A DNA stretch of 64,000 bases from Myxococcales bacterium. Its GTDB lineage: Bacteria; Myxococcota_A; Polyangia; Polyangiales; JAFGIB01. A program made the translations under genes and the position numbers. Under the pieces are notes generated by a model. The model was not told where the DNA came from, did not search any database, and was given only the letters and a program-made list of their open reading frames with translations. Shown here in pieces: positions 1-7,343 of this stretch. Location: NCBI GenBank assembly GCA_029880325.1, contig JAOUOP010000003.1, positions 124,001 through 188,000 of the forward strand, written 5' to 3'. Numbering within the stretch: position 1 is the first letter of the stretch; each line of letters begins with the position of its first letter.

Positions 1-787
1 TGCGCCGGGGGTCGCGCGCGGCCACGTGCAGGTACACCGCGAGCCGGGCGTCCCAAATTGCGCTGTTTCGCCCCTGGATCCCGCTGTCGTCGACGCATGC
101 GTGACGCGGAATCGGGTCGGCGATAGGCGCGCAGCTGAGCTCGCCGGCGCGCGGGTCGAGATGGTCGGGGCAGGCGCCGAGCACGCAGCTCTGGCCGCCG
201 GTCGCGTAGAACAGGGCCCACTCCCGCTGGCCGTCGTCAAAGGCCGCGATGGGCACCGACAGGGCACCCAGGCGCACGCGCGCCCCGTCCCAGCGATGCA
301 GTGTCGTGTACGAGAGCGCGTCGCCCTCGGTCTCGAAGCGCAGCCGCGGGCAACTGCGACCATCCCAGGGCTCGGGCAGCTCCAGGACGGCCTCGGTGTC
401 GTCGGAGGGGGTATTGATGCAGGCGTGGGGGTGCAGCGGATTCTGGCTGATGCCCGGCCAGGTGTCGCCGAAGAGGATGCGCAGGGCGCCGCTGTGGTCG
501 CGGTAGGAGCGGCCGAGGTCGGTGCCGTAGAGCGGCACCCCGCCGCTGTCGACCTGGGCGCCGGTCACGCGGCCCGGCTCCGGGGGCATGACCAGCGGGC
601 AGACCTCCTCCGTACGCAGCGAGGCGCCAGGCGGTGCCCGGTGTTGCCAGGCCTCCAACTCGGAGATGATCTGCGCGCGGTGCCCCCGTTCGCCCTCGCG
701 CGCCGCGGCCACCGGCTCACAGCTCGCGAGACAGGTCACGAGCAACGCTCCACCGACGCGTAGGCTCTGCGCAGGGATGAAAGCCAT
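1..787 (-). CDS. DUF4185-like secreted lipoprotein (3' end cut off by window edge)
   Basis: The minus strand is open from an ATG at 787 to the left edge (262 complete codons). The N-terminus is basic then hydrophobic and ends in a lipobox-like LASC at residues about 20-23, so a lipidated envelope protein is likely. Residues about 80-115 contain GVPLYGTDLGRSY followed by LRILFGDTWPG, the layout seen at the start of DUF4185 domains, which resemble beta-propeller or glycosidase-like folds. Many Cys (ACINT, SCPRL, SCVLGAC) suggest disulfides. It is divergent from the P450 gene across a 91-bp gap. The family assignment rests on this motif alone, and the C-terminal part is not visible. Function unknown. 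Confidence 0.62.
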   Translation of the reverse strand, partial: MAFIPAQSLRVGGALLVTCLASCEPVAAAREGERGHRAQIISELEAWQHRAPPGASLRTEEVCPLVMPPEPGRVTGAQVDSGGVPLYGTDLGRSYRDHSGALRILFGDTWPGISQNPLHPHACINTPSDDTEAVLELPEPWDGRSCPRLRFETEGDALSYTTLHRWDGARVRLGALSVPIAAFDDGQREWALFYATGGQSCVLGACPDHLDPRAGELSCAPIADPIPRHACVDDSGIQGRNSAIWDARLAVYLHVAARDPRR

Positions 788-816
788 CGCCCGTGGAAGG
801 ACGGCGCCGCCAGCGC

Positions 817-850
817 ATGTGACGGGAAATGTCGCCCTCGGGCGTCACAT
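817..850. promoter_or_regulatory. 8-bp perfect inverted repeat in the divergent lipoprotein/P450 promoter region
   Basis: ATGTGACG at 817-824 is matched by CGTCACAT at 843-850, with an 18-nt spacer. It is the only obvious symmetrical element in the 91-bp region between the divergent starts at 787 and 879, so it is a candidate operator or an early transcribed hairpin for the P450 operon. No regulator gene sits next to it. Confidence 0.4.
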
Positions 851-878
851 TCGGCTTCAGCACCGTCCCCATTACGCA

Positions 879-2285
879 ATGCTGCAAGCGAGCACGAGAG
901 CGCAGGGCGGCCGGGTAGGGCGCAGCTCGCCCCCGCGGCCCTTCTCCGAGCTGCCGGGCCTGTCGACCCCGGCCCCGGTGCAGGCGCTCGAGTGGATGCT
1001 GCGGCCGGCCGAGCTGCTCGACCGCTGCCAGCAGCGCTTCGGCGCGACCTTCCGCCTGCGGGTGCCCCCCGGCGAGTTCATCGTCGTCAGCGGGCGCGCG
1101 GACCTCAAGCGCATCTTCGCGGCCACGGCCGACGCCATGACCGCCGGCGACGTCAACCGCAGCATCGCGGGTGTGCTGGTGGGCAGCCAGTCGACCATCG
1201 TGCTCGACGGCGACCCACACCTCGGGCGCCGCCGCCTGCTGCTGCCGGCCTTCCACGGCGAGCGCATGCGCTTCTACGGCGAGACCATGGCCGACATCAC
1301 CCGAGACGCCCTGGCGCGCTTCCGACCGGGCCGGCGCTTCGCCCTGCACCCCCCGATGCAAGACATCACCCTCGAAATCATCGTCAGGACCGTCTTCGGT
1401 GCCGACGCTGGCATCGAGGCGCAGACGCTGGTCGACGAGCTCAGGACCTTCTTGAAGCTCGGCGAGCTGCCCCTGTCGCTCTTGCCCATCCTCTACCTCT
1501 CGGCCAACCCCCGGGTCGAGGATGACCGCGTCTGGAAGTTCCTGCTGTCACGGCGCAACCGCGCCCGCGGCATCGTCCGGCGACAAATCGAGCGCCGCCG
1601 CGCGGCCCGCCGGGAAGGCCGGCAGGATGTGCTGTCGATGCTGCTCGACAGCCGCGACGCACAGGGCGCGCCCATGACCGATGCCGAGCTGCTCGACGAA
1701 TTGATGACGACCCTCGCCGCCGGCCACGAGAGCACCGCCACGACGCTCGCCTGGTGTTTCGAGCGCATCCTCTCGCACCCGCAGGTCCTCGCGCAGCTGC
1801 GCGCCGAGCTGTGCGCCGCGGGAGGGCCCGACGCGCCACCCGAGACCCTTTCGTCGTTGCCCTACCTCGACGCGACCATCAAGGAGGTGCTGCGCCAGCG
1901 CCCCGTGCTGCCCTTCGTCGTCCGCCGCCTGCAGCAGCCCACCGAGCTCGGCGGCTACCTCCTGCCCGAGCACACGCTGGTCGCACCCTGCATCCACCTC
2001 GCACAGCGCGACCCCGCGGTGTTCGCGGAGCCGCAGCTCTTTCGACCCGAGCGCTTCCTGGGGACGGCGCCCGACCCGCTGTCCTTCTTGCCCTTCGGGG
2101 GCGGCGTTCGGCGCTGCGTCGGAGTGCACTTCGCCCTCTACGAAATGAAAATCGTGCTCGCCCACGTGCTGGGCCGCTGCGACCTCGAGCTGGTCGATCC
2201 CCCACCCCTCAAAGCCCTGCGCCGCTCCATCACCTTCTGGCCCAGCGGCGGCACACGCGTCCGCCTGCGGAGCTTTTTGCACTGA
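879..2285 (+). CDS. Cytochrome P450 monooxygenase
   Basis: This 468-residue protein carries all P450 hallmarks. The I-helix oxygen-activation motif AAGHESTATT lies near residues 278-287, the K-helix ExxR is EVLR, PERF follows, and the heme loop is FGGGVRRCVG with the ligand at Cys413. It would hydroxylate or epoxidise a hydrophobic substrate using electrons from a separate ferredoxin/reductase, none of which is encoded nearby. There is no membrane anchor, as expected for a bacterial soluble P450. The frame is open upstream to 588, but that part overlaps the divergent gene and looks non-coding, so ATG 879 was chosen. It is first of three genes in tandem, with 60 bp before the amidase. A short hairpin and T-rich stretch at 2262-2296 might attenuate read-through. 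The substrate cannot be read from the sequence. Confidence 0.93.
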   Translation: MLQASTRAQGGRVGRSSPPRPFSELPGLSTPAPVQALEWMLRPAELLDRCQQRFGATFRLRVPPGEFIVVSGRADLKRIFAATADAMTAGDVNRSIAGVLVGSQSTIVLDGDPHLGRRRLLLPAFHGERMRFYGETMADITRDALARFRPGRRFALHPPMQDITLEIIVRTVFGADAGIEAQTLVDELRTFLKLGELPLSLLPILYLSANPRVEDDRVWKFLLSRRNRARGIVRRQIERRRAARREGRQDVLSMLLDSRDAQGAPMTDAELLDELMTTLAAGHESTATTLAWCFERILSHPQVLAQLRAELCAAGGPDAPPETLSSLPYLDATIKEVLRQRPVLPFVVRRLQQPTELGGYLLPEHTLVAPCIHLAQRDPAVFAEPQLFRPERFLGTAPDPLSFLPFGGGVRRCVGVHFALYEMKIVLAHVLGRCDLELVDPPPLKALRRSITFWPSGGTRVRLRSFLH

Positions 2286-2345
2286 GATTTTTTTTTGCGA
2301 CGCGGCCACGTCACATCCACAGGCGGCCTCGTCATTAGGGGGGGC

Positions 2346-3728
2346 ATGGATGTGATTACCCCCATGGGCGCGCTCGAACTCGCGCTGGCGATGCGCCGCG
2401 GAGAGCTGAGCAGCGAGCGCGTCACCGCAGCCTTTCTCGACCGCATCGCCCTGCGCAACCCACAGCTCGGCGCCCTCGTCAGCACCTGGCCCGCCCGCGC
2501 CCGGCGTCGCGCCCGCGCGTTCGACCGCCAGCGCGCCGCCGGACGCGCCCCCGCGGGAATCTTCGCCGGCGTACCCAGCGCCATCAAGGACACCGACGCC
2601 AGCCGCGGCTCGCGCCTGCGCATGGGCTCGCGCGCCTGTCACGGCCTGCTCACCCCCTTCGACGGCGCCGTCGCCCGCCGCGTGCGCGCCGGCGGCTTCA
2701 ACCTCATCGGCAAGAGCGCCACCTCCGAGTTCGCGTTGATGCCGGTGACCGAGACCGACATCCACCCGCCCTGTCGCAACCCCGCCGACCCGGCCTTCTC
2801 CGCGGGCGGCTCGAGTGGCGGCGCCGCGGCGGCGGTGGCCGACCGCTTGCTGCCGGTCGCCCACGGCTCCGACGCGGCCGGCTCCATCCGCATCCCCGCC
2901 TCCTTCTGCGGCCTCTTCGGCCTCAAGCCCTCCCGCGGCCTGCTGCCCAACTTCTACCCGTGGCTCGACCGTGGCGGACTGTGCGTCGTCAACTGCCTGG
3001 CGCGCAGCGTGGAGGACTCCGCGGCCTTCCTCGACGCCCTGCGCGGGCACGGCTACGCGCCCGACGCGCCCGGCCCCACGACGCTGCTCGCCGCCGCCCG
3101 CAAAGCGCCGCCGCGCCTGCGCATCCGCTACTGCCAAAGCAGCCCCGCGGCCGAGACCCACCCGGCGGTGGCCGCCGCCGTGGAAGAAACCGCAGCGCGC
3201 CTGCGCGCGCTGGGCCACGCGCTGGAGGCGATGGCGCCGCTCGCCCTCGCTGTCGACGACTTTCTGCCCGTCTGGCAGCACCTTTCGGCCACCATCCCGC
3301 TGCCGCCCGGCGCCCGGGTGCAAGCGTGCACCGCCGCGCTGCGCGGCGCGGGCGCCAGGCTTGCCGCCGCCCACGCGCGCCAGCTGCAGCAACGCCTCGC
3401 GCACCGCGTCCTTGGCTGGCTCGGCGCCGCCGACCTGTGGCTGACGCCGACCGTGGGGCCGCTGCCACCGCGCGTGGGCGCCCACCTGCATGGCCGCGAG
3501 TGCGACGGCGACGCCCAGGTCCGAGCCGTGGCACCCCTGGCCGCCTTCACGGCGCCCTTCAACGTCACGGGCCAACCCGCCGCCAGCCTGCCCCTCGCGC
3601 GCTTCGACAGCGGCCTGCCCATCGGCATCCAGCTGGCCGCCCGCCCCGGCGCCGACGGCCTCCTGCTGTCGGTCTGCCGGCAGCTGCAGCAGCAACAGCC
3701 CTTCGAAGTGGGCGCGGGCGGTTGCTGA
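2346..3728 (+). CDS. Amidase signature family hydrolase
   Basis: A 460-residue protein with the complete Ser-cisSer-Lys triad of the amidase signature family: Lys81 in SAIKDT, Ser156 in GGSSGG, and nucleophile Ser180 in DAAGSIRIPA. The spacing matches GatA-type enzymes. Such enzymes cleave or exchange amide bonds (amides, N-acyl amines, fatty acid amides). It is unlikely to be GatA because gatB and gatC are absent and the C-terminal part (loop HLHGRECDGD) differs from GatA. ATG 2346 was chosen over an upstream in-frame codon at 2295 because it begins the conserved ALELALAMRRGELSS helix. It lies 60 bp after the P450 gene and 1 nt before the GMC fusion gene, so it is almost certainly cotranscribed with them. 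A role in acylating or deacylating the same lipid-like substrate is inference. Confidence 0.9.
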   Translation: MDVITPMGALELALAMRRGELSSERVTAAFLDRIALRNPQLGALVSTWPARARRRARAFDRQRAAGRAPAGIFAGVPSAIKDTDASRGSRLRMGSRACHGLLTPFDGAVARRVRAGGFNLIGKSATSEFALMPVTETDIHPPCRNPADPAFSAGGSSGGAAAAVADRLLPVAHGSDAAGSIRIPASFCGLFGLKPSRGLLPNFYPWLDRGGLCVVNCLARSVEDSAAFLDALRGHGYAPDAPGPTTLLAAARKAPPRLRIRYCQSSPAAETHPAVAAAVEETAARLRALGHALEAMAPLALAVDDFLPVWQHLSATIPLPPGARVQACTAALRGAGARLAAAHARQLQQRLAHRVLGWLGAADLWLTPTVGPLPPRVGAHLHGRECDGDAQVRAVAPLAAFTAPFNVTGQPAASLPLARFDSGLPIGIQLAARPGADGLLLSVCRQLQQQQPFEVGAGGC

Positions 3729-3729
3729 C

Positions 3730-6700
3730 ATGCGCGTGCTACCCCACCGCCCGTCGGTCGCCGCGCCCCGCCCATCGGCGCGTGCGCACCCCCCCCGGCG
3801 GCTCTCACGCCCGCTGTCCGAGCTGCGCGCCGACTACGACGTGGTGGTAGTCGGTTCGGGCTATGGCGGCGCCGTCGCCGCCTCGCTGCTCGCGCGCGCC
3901 GTGACGCCCGACGGCAGCCGCCCCCGCGTCTGCGTGCTCGAGCTCGGCCGCGAGCTGCACCCCGGGTCCTTTCCCGAGTCGACCGCCGCGGCCCTCGCCG
4001 AGCTGCAGGTCGAGGCCGGCGGCCGCCGCCTGGGGCGCCGCGATGGCCTCTTTTGGCTGCACGCTGCCAAGGACCTCTCGGTCTTCCACGGCTGCGGCCT
4101 CGGAGGCACCTCGCTCATCAACGCCGGCGTCGCGATGCGGCCCGCCCGCGCGCTCTGGGACGACCCGGTCTGGCCGCCCGAACTCGCCGCCGACGTCGAC
4201 CACGGCCTCGCCGACGGCTTCGAGCGCGCGGCGCGACGGCTCGGCGTGCAGCGGGCGGCCGGCGCCGAGCGCCTGCCAAAACACCGCGCCCTGCAGCGCT
4301 CGGCCCGCGCCCTCGGCGCTGACCTGCGAGTGGAGCCCGCGCCGCTCACCATTGAGCAGGGCACAGACTCCGCGCGCCCGGCCTGCAACGGCTGCGGCAA
4401 CTGCGTCACGGGCTGCAACGTGGGCGCCAAGAACACCCTCGCCACCAGCTACCTGCCCGACGCGGTCGAGCACGGCGCCGAAATCTTCTGCGGCGTGCGC
4501 GTGACCTCGCTCTCGCGCGACGGCTGCGGCTACCGCGTGCGCTATCAGCCCGTCGACCATCGTCGCGAGGCCTTCGACGGCCCGCCCCAGAGCCTGCGCG
4601 CGGGTGTGGTGCTCGTCGCCGCCGGCGTGCTGGGTAGCTGCGAGTTATTGCTGCGCTCGCGTCAGCACGGCCTCGCCTGCTCGAGCCAGCTGGGCGCGCG
4701 CGTCTCCGGCAACGGCGACGTGCTCGGCTTCGCCTACGCCGCCGACCGCCCCATCGACGCCCTCGGCGGCGCCAGCGCCGCGCCCGGCCCCTGCATCAGC
4801 GGCATCATCGACCGTCGTTACGGGCGCGTGGACCGGGCGGCCCACGTCATCCAGGAGGGCACCCTGCCGGCGCCGCTCTTGCCCCTGCTGCGCCCGCTCT
4901 TGCCCCTTGCCGCCCGCGTCTTCGGACGAGACGCCCAGTCGCCTTCCGCCCTCGGCGCCCTGCGCCGCACCCAGACGCTGCTCTTGATGTCCCACGACCA
5001 TGCTCGCGGCCGCGTCGAGCAACGCGGCCGGGGCGTCGAGCTGCGCTGGCCCACTTGCGACGGAGAGGCCGGCCAAGAAGCGATGGACGCCGAACTGCGG
5101 CGCGCCGCCGCCGCCCTCGGCGCCCGCTACACCCGCCCGCCCGCTTCCGCCGCCGGTCAGGGACCGGTCACCGTGCACCCCCTCGGTGGTTGCGCCATGG
5201 CCCGCGACGGCGGCTCCGGCGTCACCAACCACAAGGGTCAGCTCTTCCTCGACTCCCGCGGCAGTGCCGTCCACCAGGGCCTCTACGTCTGCGATGGCTC
5301 GCTGCTGCCGCGTTCACTGGGAGTCAATCCGCTGTGGACCATCACCGCCCTGGCCGAGCGCAACGTGCGCCTGCTGGCAGCCGATAGGGGCTGGGTGATT
5401 GTGGAGCCGGGCCTGCCCCTGCCGCCGCCCCCCGCCGCGCCGCCCCCCGCTCCTGGCGGCACCCGGCTGCATTTCACCGAGAAAATGGTCGGCCACTGCG
5501 CGCCGGGCCCCTTTCGCTCCCACCGCGCCGCCGAGCGCGCCGGCCGCCGTGGCAGAGAGAGCTCGATGGTGGTGACGGTCGAGACCCACGACCTGTCGAC
5601 CATGCGCGCCGACCGCCCCCACCGCGCCGCCCTCAGCGGCACCGTCACCCTGCCGGCGCTCTCGGCCGACGCCATGACCATCGAGCGCGGACGCTTCGAG
5701 CTCTTCGTCGACCACCCCGCCGACCCGAGCCGCAAGCGCATGTGCTACCGCATGGTGCTCGCCGCCCCCGGCGCAGAGCGCTACTTCCTCGACGGCTTCA
5801 AGGAACTCGACCGCAGCCACGGCCGCGGGCTCTGGTACGACACCACCGCGCTCAACATCGACGTCCACGCCGGCGCCGACGCCCGCGGCCCGCGGCTGCT
5901 GTCGGGCGTGCTCCACGTCAAAGCCGGCAACTTTCTGCGCGAGCTGCTCTCCATGCGCGCCCTCGACCGCCAGGGCCGCCCTGACCTCGGCGGGCTTCTG
6001 AGCTACGGTGCCCTCTTCGCCCGCGGCCTCGCCCAGGTCTACCGCCCGCGCCCGCTTGCGCCCTGCCCCCAGCTGAGCCCACCGCGACAGCCCCCGGGCT
6101 CCACCGACGCCTTGCCCCGCGACCTGCGCCAGCACGGCCTCAGCAACCTCGCCTACAGCCTGGTCGCCGACCCCAGCGTGCAAGGCTTCCGCGGCGCACA
6201 GGGCACCGTGCTCTACGGCCGCATCCGCACCCTCTTCGGCCTGCGCACCGTAGCCATCGGCGACCCCCTCTGCGCGCCCTCGGACCGCACCGCATTGCTC
6301 GAGCGCTTCCTCTGCGCCGAGCCCGGCGCCGCCTTCTTCCAAATCGGCGCGGCCACCGCCCGCGCGCTACGACGGCTCGGCCATCGCATCGCCCACTTCG
6401 GCGTCGAGACACGCCTGCCCCTGCAACGCTGGAGCGCCTCCGGCCGGCGCAAGCAAAACCTGCGCACCGCCCTCAACCGCGCCCGCCGCGAGGGCATCGA
6501 AATCGTCGAGCGTCGCTGCGAAGAGGTCGGCGTCGAGCGCCTCGAGCGCCTCTCGCGCGCCTGGATGGCGCGCAAAACCCTCACGCGCCGTGAAATCGCC
6601 TTCTTCGCCCGCCCCATCGTCTACGCAGACGAGCCGGGTGTACGCAAATTCTTCGCCTTGCAGGGCGGGCAAGTGCGCGCGCTGGTCTTCTTCGACCCAC

Positions 6701-7071
6701 TCCACCGCGACGGCCAACTCCATGGCTACGCCGCCAACATCCTGCGCCAGGACCCGGCCGCCACCCCCGGCCTGTGCGACGCCATCGTGCTGCATGCCGC
6801 GCAGCTCTTCCGGAGTGAAGGCCTCGAACGCCTCGACCTCGGCATGTCCCCCTTCCGCCCCGCGCGCGCCGAGCCCGGCGCGCCCCGAAGCGCCGCCGAC
6901 GCCATCGTGCAAGCCAACTGGAAGTTGCTCAACGGCCTCTTCAACCACCGCGGCATCGCCTTCCACAAGGCGCGCTGGGGAGGCGAGGAGCGGCAAGTCT
7001 TCTACGCCGGAAAGCCGCGCCAGGCGGTAGCCGACTTCCAGGCCGCGGCGCGGCTGACCGGGCTTTTGTGA
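3730..7071 (+). CDS. GMC (cholesterol-oxidase-like) oxidoreductase fused to a DUF2156/MprF-type transferase domain
   Basis: One uninterrupted frame of 1113 residues. Residues 36-50 hold the FAD-binding Rossmann motif GSGYGG. Residues 219-229 hold a CxxCxxCxxxC cluster followed by NVGAKNT, as in the sterol/alcohol-oxidase branch of GMC enzymes. Residues about 484-560 hold the GMC C-terminal block HPLGGCAMA ... NPLWTITALAERN. Residues about 580-780 resemble the extra C-terminal domain of large cholesterol-oxidase-like proteins (start HFTEKMVGH). From about residue 798 to the end there is a DUF2156 / phosphatidylglycerol lysyltransferase C-terminal-like domain, with the diagnostic basic helix RKQNLRTALNRARREG near residues 909-924. 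The frame is also open upstream to 3490 inside the amidase gene. ATG 3730, 1 nt after the amidase stop, is the sensible start. The expected chemistry is FAD-dependent alcohol oxidation plus acyl or aminoacyl transfer. The substrate is unknown, and a role in membrane lipid or sterol modification is inferred. Confidence 0.85.
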   Translation: MRVLPHRPSVAAPRPSARAHPPRRLSRPLSELRADYDVVVVGSGYGGAVAASLLARAVTPDGSRPRVCVLELGRELHPGSFPESTAAALAELQVEAGGRRLGRRDGLFWLHAAKDLSVFHGCGLGGTSLINAGVAMRPARALWDDPVWPPELAADVDHGLADGFERAARRLGVQRAAGAERLPKHRALQRSARALGADLRVEPAPLTIEQGTDSARPACNGCGNCVTGCNVGAKNTLATSYLPDAVEHGAEIFCGVRVTSLSRDGCGYRVRYQPVDHRREAFDGPPQSLRAGVVLVAAGVLGSCELLLRSRQHGLACSSQLGARVSGNGDVLGFAYAADRPIDALGGASAAPGPCISGIIDRRYGRVDRAAHVIQEGTLPAPLLPLLRPLLPLAARVFGRDAQSPSALGALRRTQTLLLMSHDHARGRVEQRGRGVELRWPTCDGEAGQEAMDAELRRAAAALGARYTRPPASAAGQGPVTVHPLGGCAMARDGGSGVTNHKGQLFLDSRGSAVHQGLYVCDGSLLPRSLGVNPLWTITALAERNVRLLAADRGWVIVEPGLPLPPPPAAPPPAPGGTRLHFTEKMVGHCAPGPFRSHRAAERAGRRGRESSMVVTVETHDLSTMRADRPHRAALSGTVTLPALSADAMTIERGRFELFVDHPADPSRKRMCYRMVLAAPGAERYFLDGFKELDRSHGRGLWYDTTALNIDVHAGADARGPRLLSGVLHVKAGNFLRELLSMRALDRQGRPDLGGLLSYGALFARGLAQVYRPRPLAPCPQLSPPRQPPGSTDALPRDLRQHGLSNLAYSLVADPSVQGFRGAQGTVLYGRIRTLFGLRTVAIGDPLCAPSDRTALLERFLCAEPGAAFFQIGAATARALRRLGHRIAHFGVETRLPLQRWSASGRRKQNLRTALNRARREGIEIVERRCEEVGVERLERLSRAWMARKTLTRREIAFFARPIVYADEPGVRKFFALQGGQVRALVFFDPLHRDGQLHGYAANILRQDPAATPGLCDAIVLHAAQLFRSEGLERLDLGMSPFRPARAEPGAPRSAADAIVQANWKLLNGLFNHRGIAFHKARWGGEERQVFYAGKPRQAVADFQAAARLTGLL

Positions 7072-7175
7072 GCTGCGTGGTGGATGGGTGCGGTCGCGGT
7101 GCTCTCCCGGATCGCGCAGGGCCTTTGGTATTTGCTGCGCTGGTGCCTGATCCATGTCGGTTGAAGGGAGAGGGT

Positions 7176-7343
7176 CTAGATGTGCTCGGCGGGAGTGCTG
7201 AGCCGATGATCGGGGTCGATACGATGCCAGATGCAAGGACGGCCTCCGCCGGAATACTCCGTGTATTTCAAGGGGAGCGGACGCCGCAGCTGGCGCCGTA
7301 GCGGTCCCGAGAGCGGATCATGACTCCCGCCGAGCACATCTAG
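7176..7343. repeat. Inverted-repeat element A (21-bp perfect arms, related core)
   Basis: The arms at 7176-7196 (starting CTAGATGTGC) and 7323-7343 are perfect reverse complements, enclosing 126 nt. The right arm covers the TAG stop of the kinase gene. The interior has a small palindrome on the minus strand (AAATAC, ACGGA, GTATT, at about 7251-7265). Its surroundings resemble the interior of element C (AATACTCC, ATTT, AAGG, then CAGCTGG). The short plus-strand reading frame across it is not credible as a gene. It could be a non-autonomous mobile element, a terminator or an mRNA 3' structure. Confidence 0.7.

Noticed and set aside
26..763. 245-codon plus-strand frame at the left edge
   Set aside because: The minus-strand frame over the same region has a lipobox and DUF4185-like motif; the plus frame is its shadow.
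3490..3729. Upstream extension of the GMC-fusion frame
   Set aside because: It lies inside the amidase gene; the first ATG after the amidase stop (3730) is in frame and begins the protein.
1548..3731. 727-codon open frame on the minus strand
   Set aside because: It is antisense to the P450 and amidase genes, whose products show complete catalytic motifs; high GC lengthens unused frames.
7072..7301. Short plus-strand open frame after the GMC fusion
   Set aside because: It runs through the inverted-repeat element A and has no codon pattern or family resemblance.
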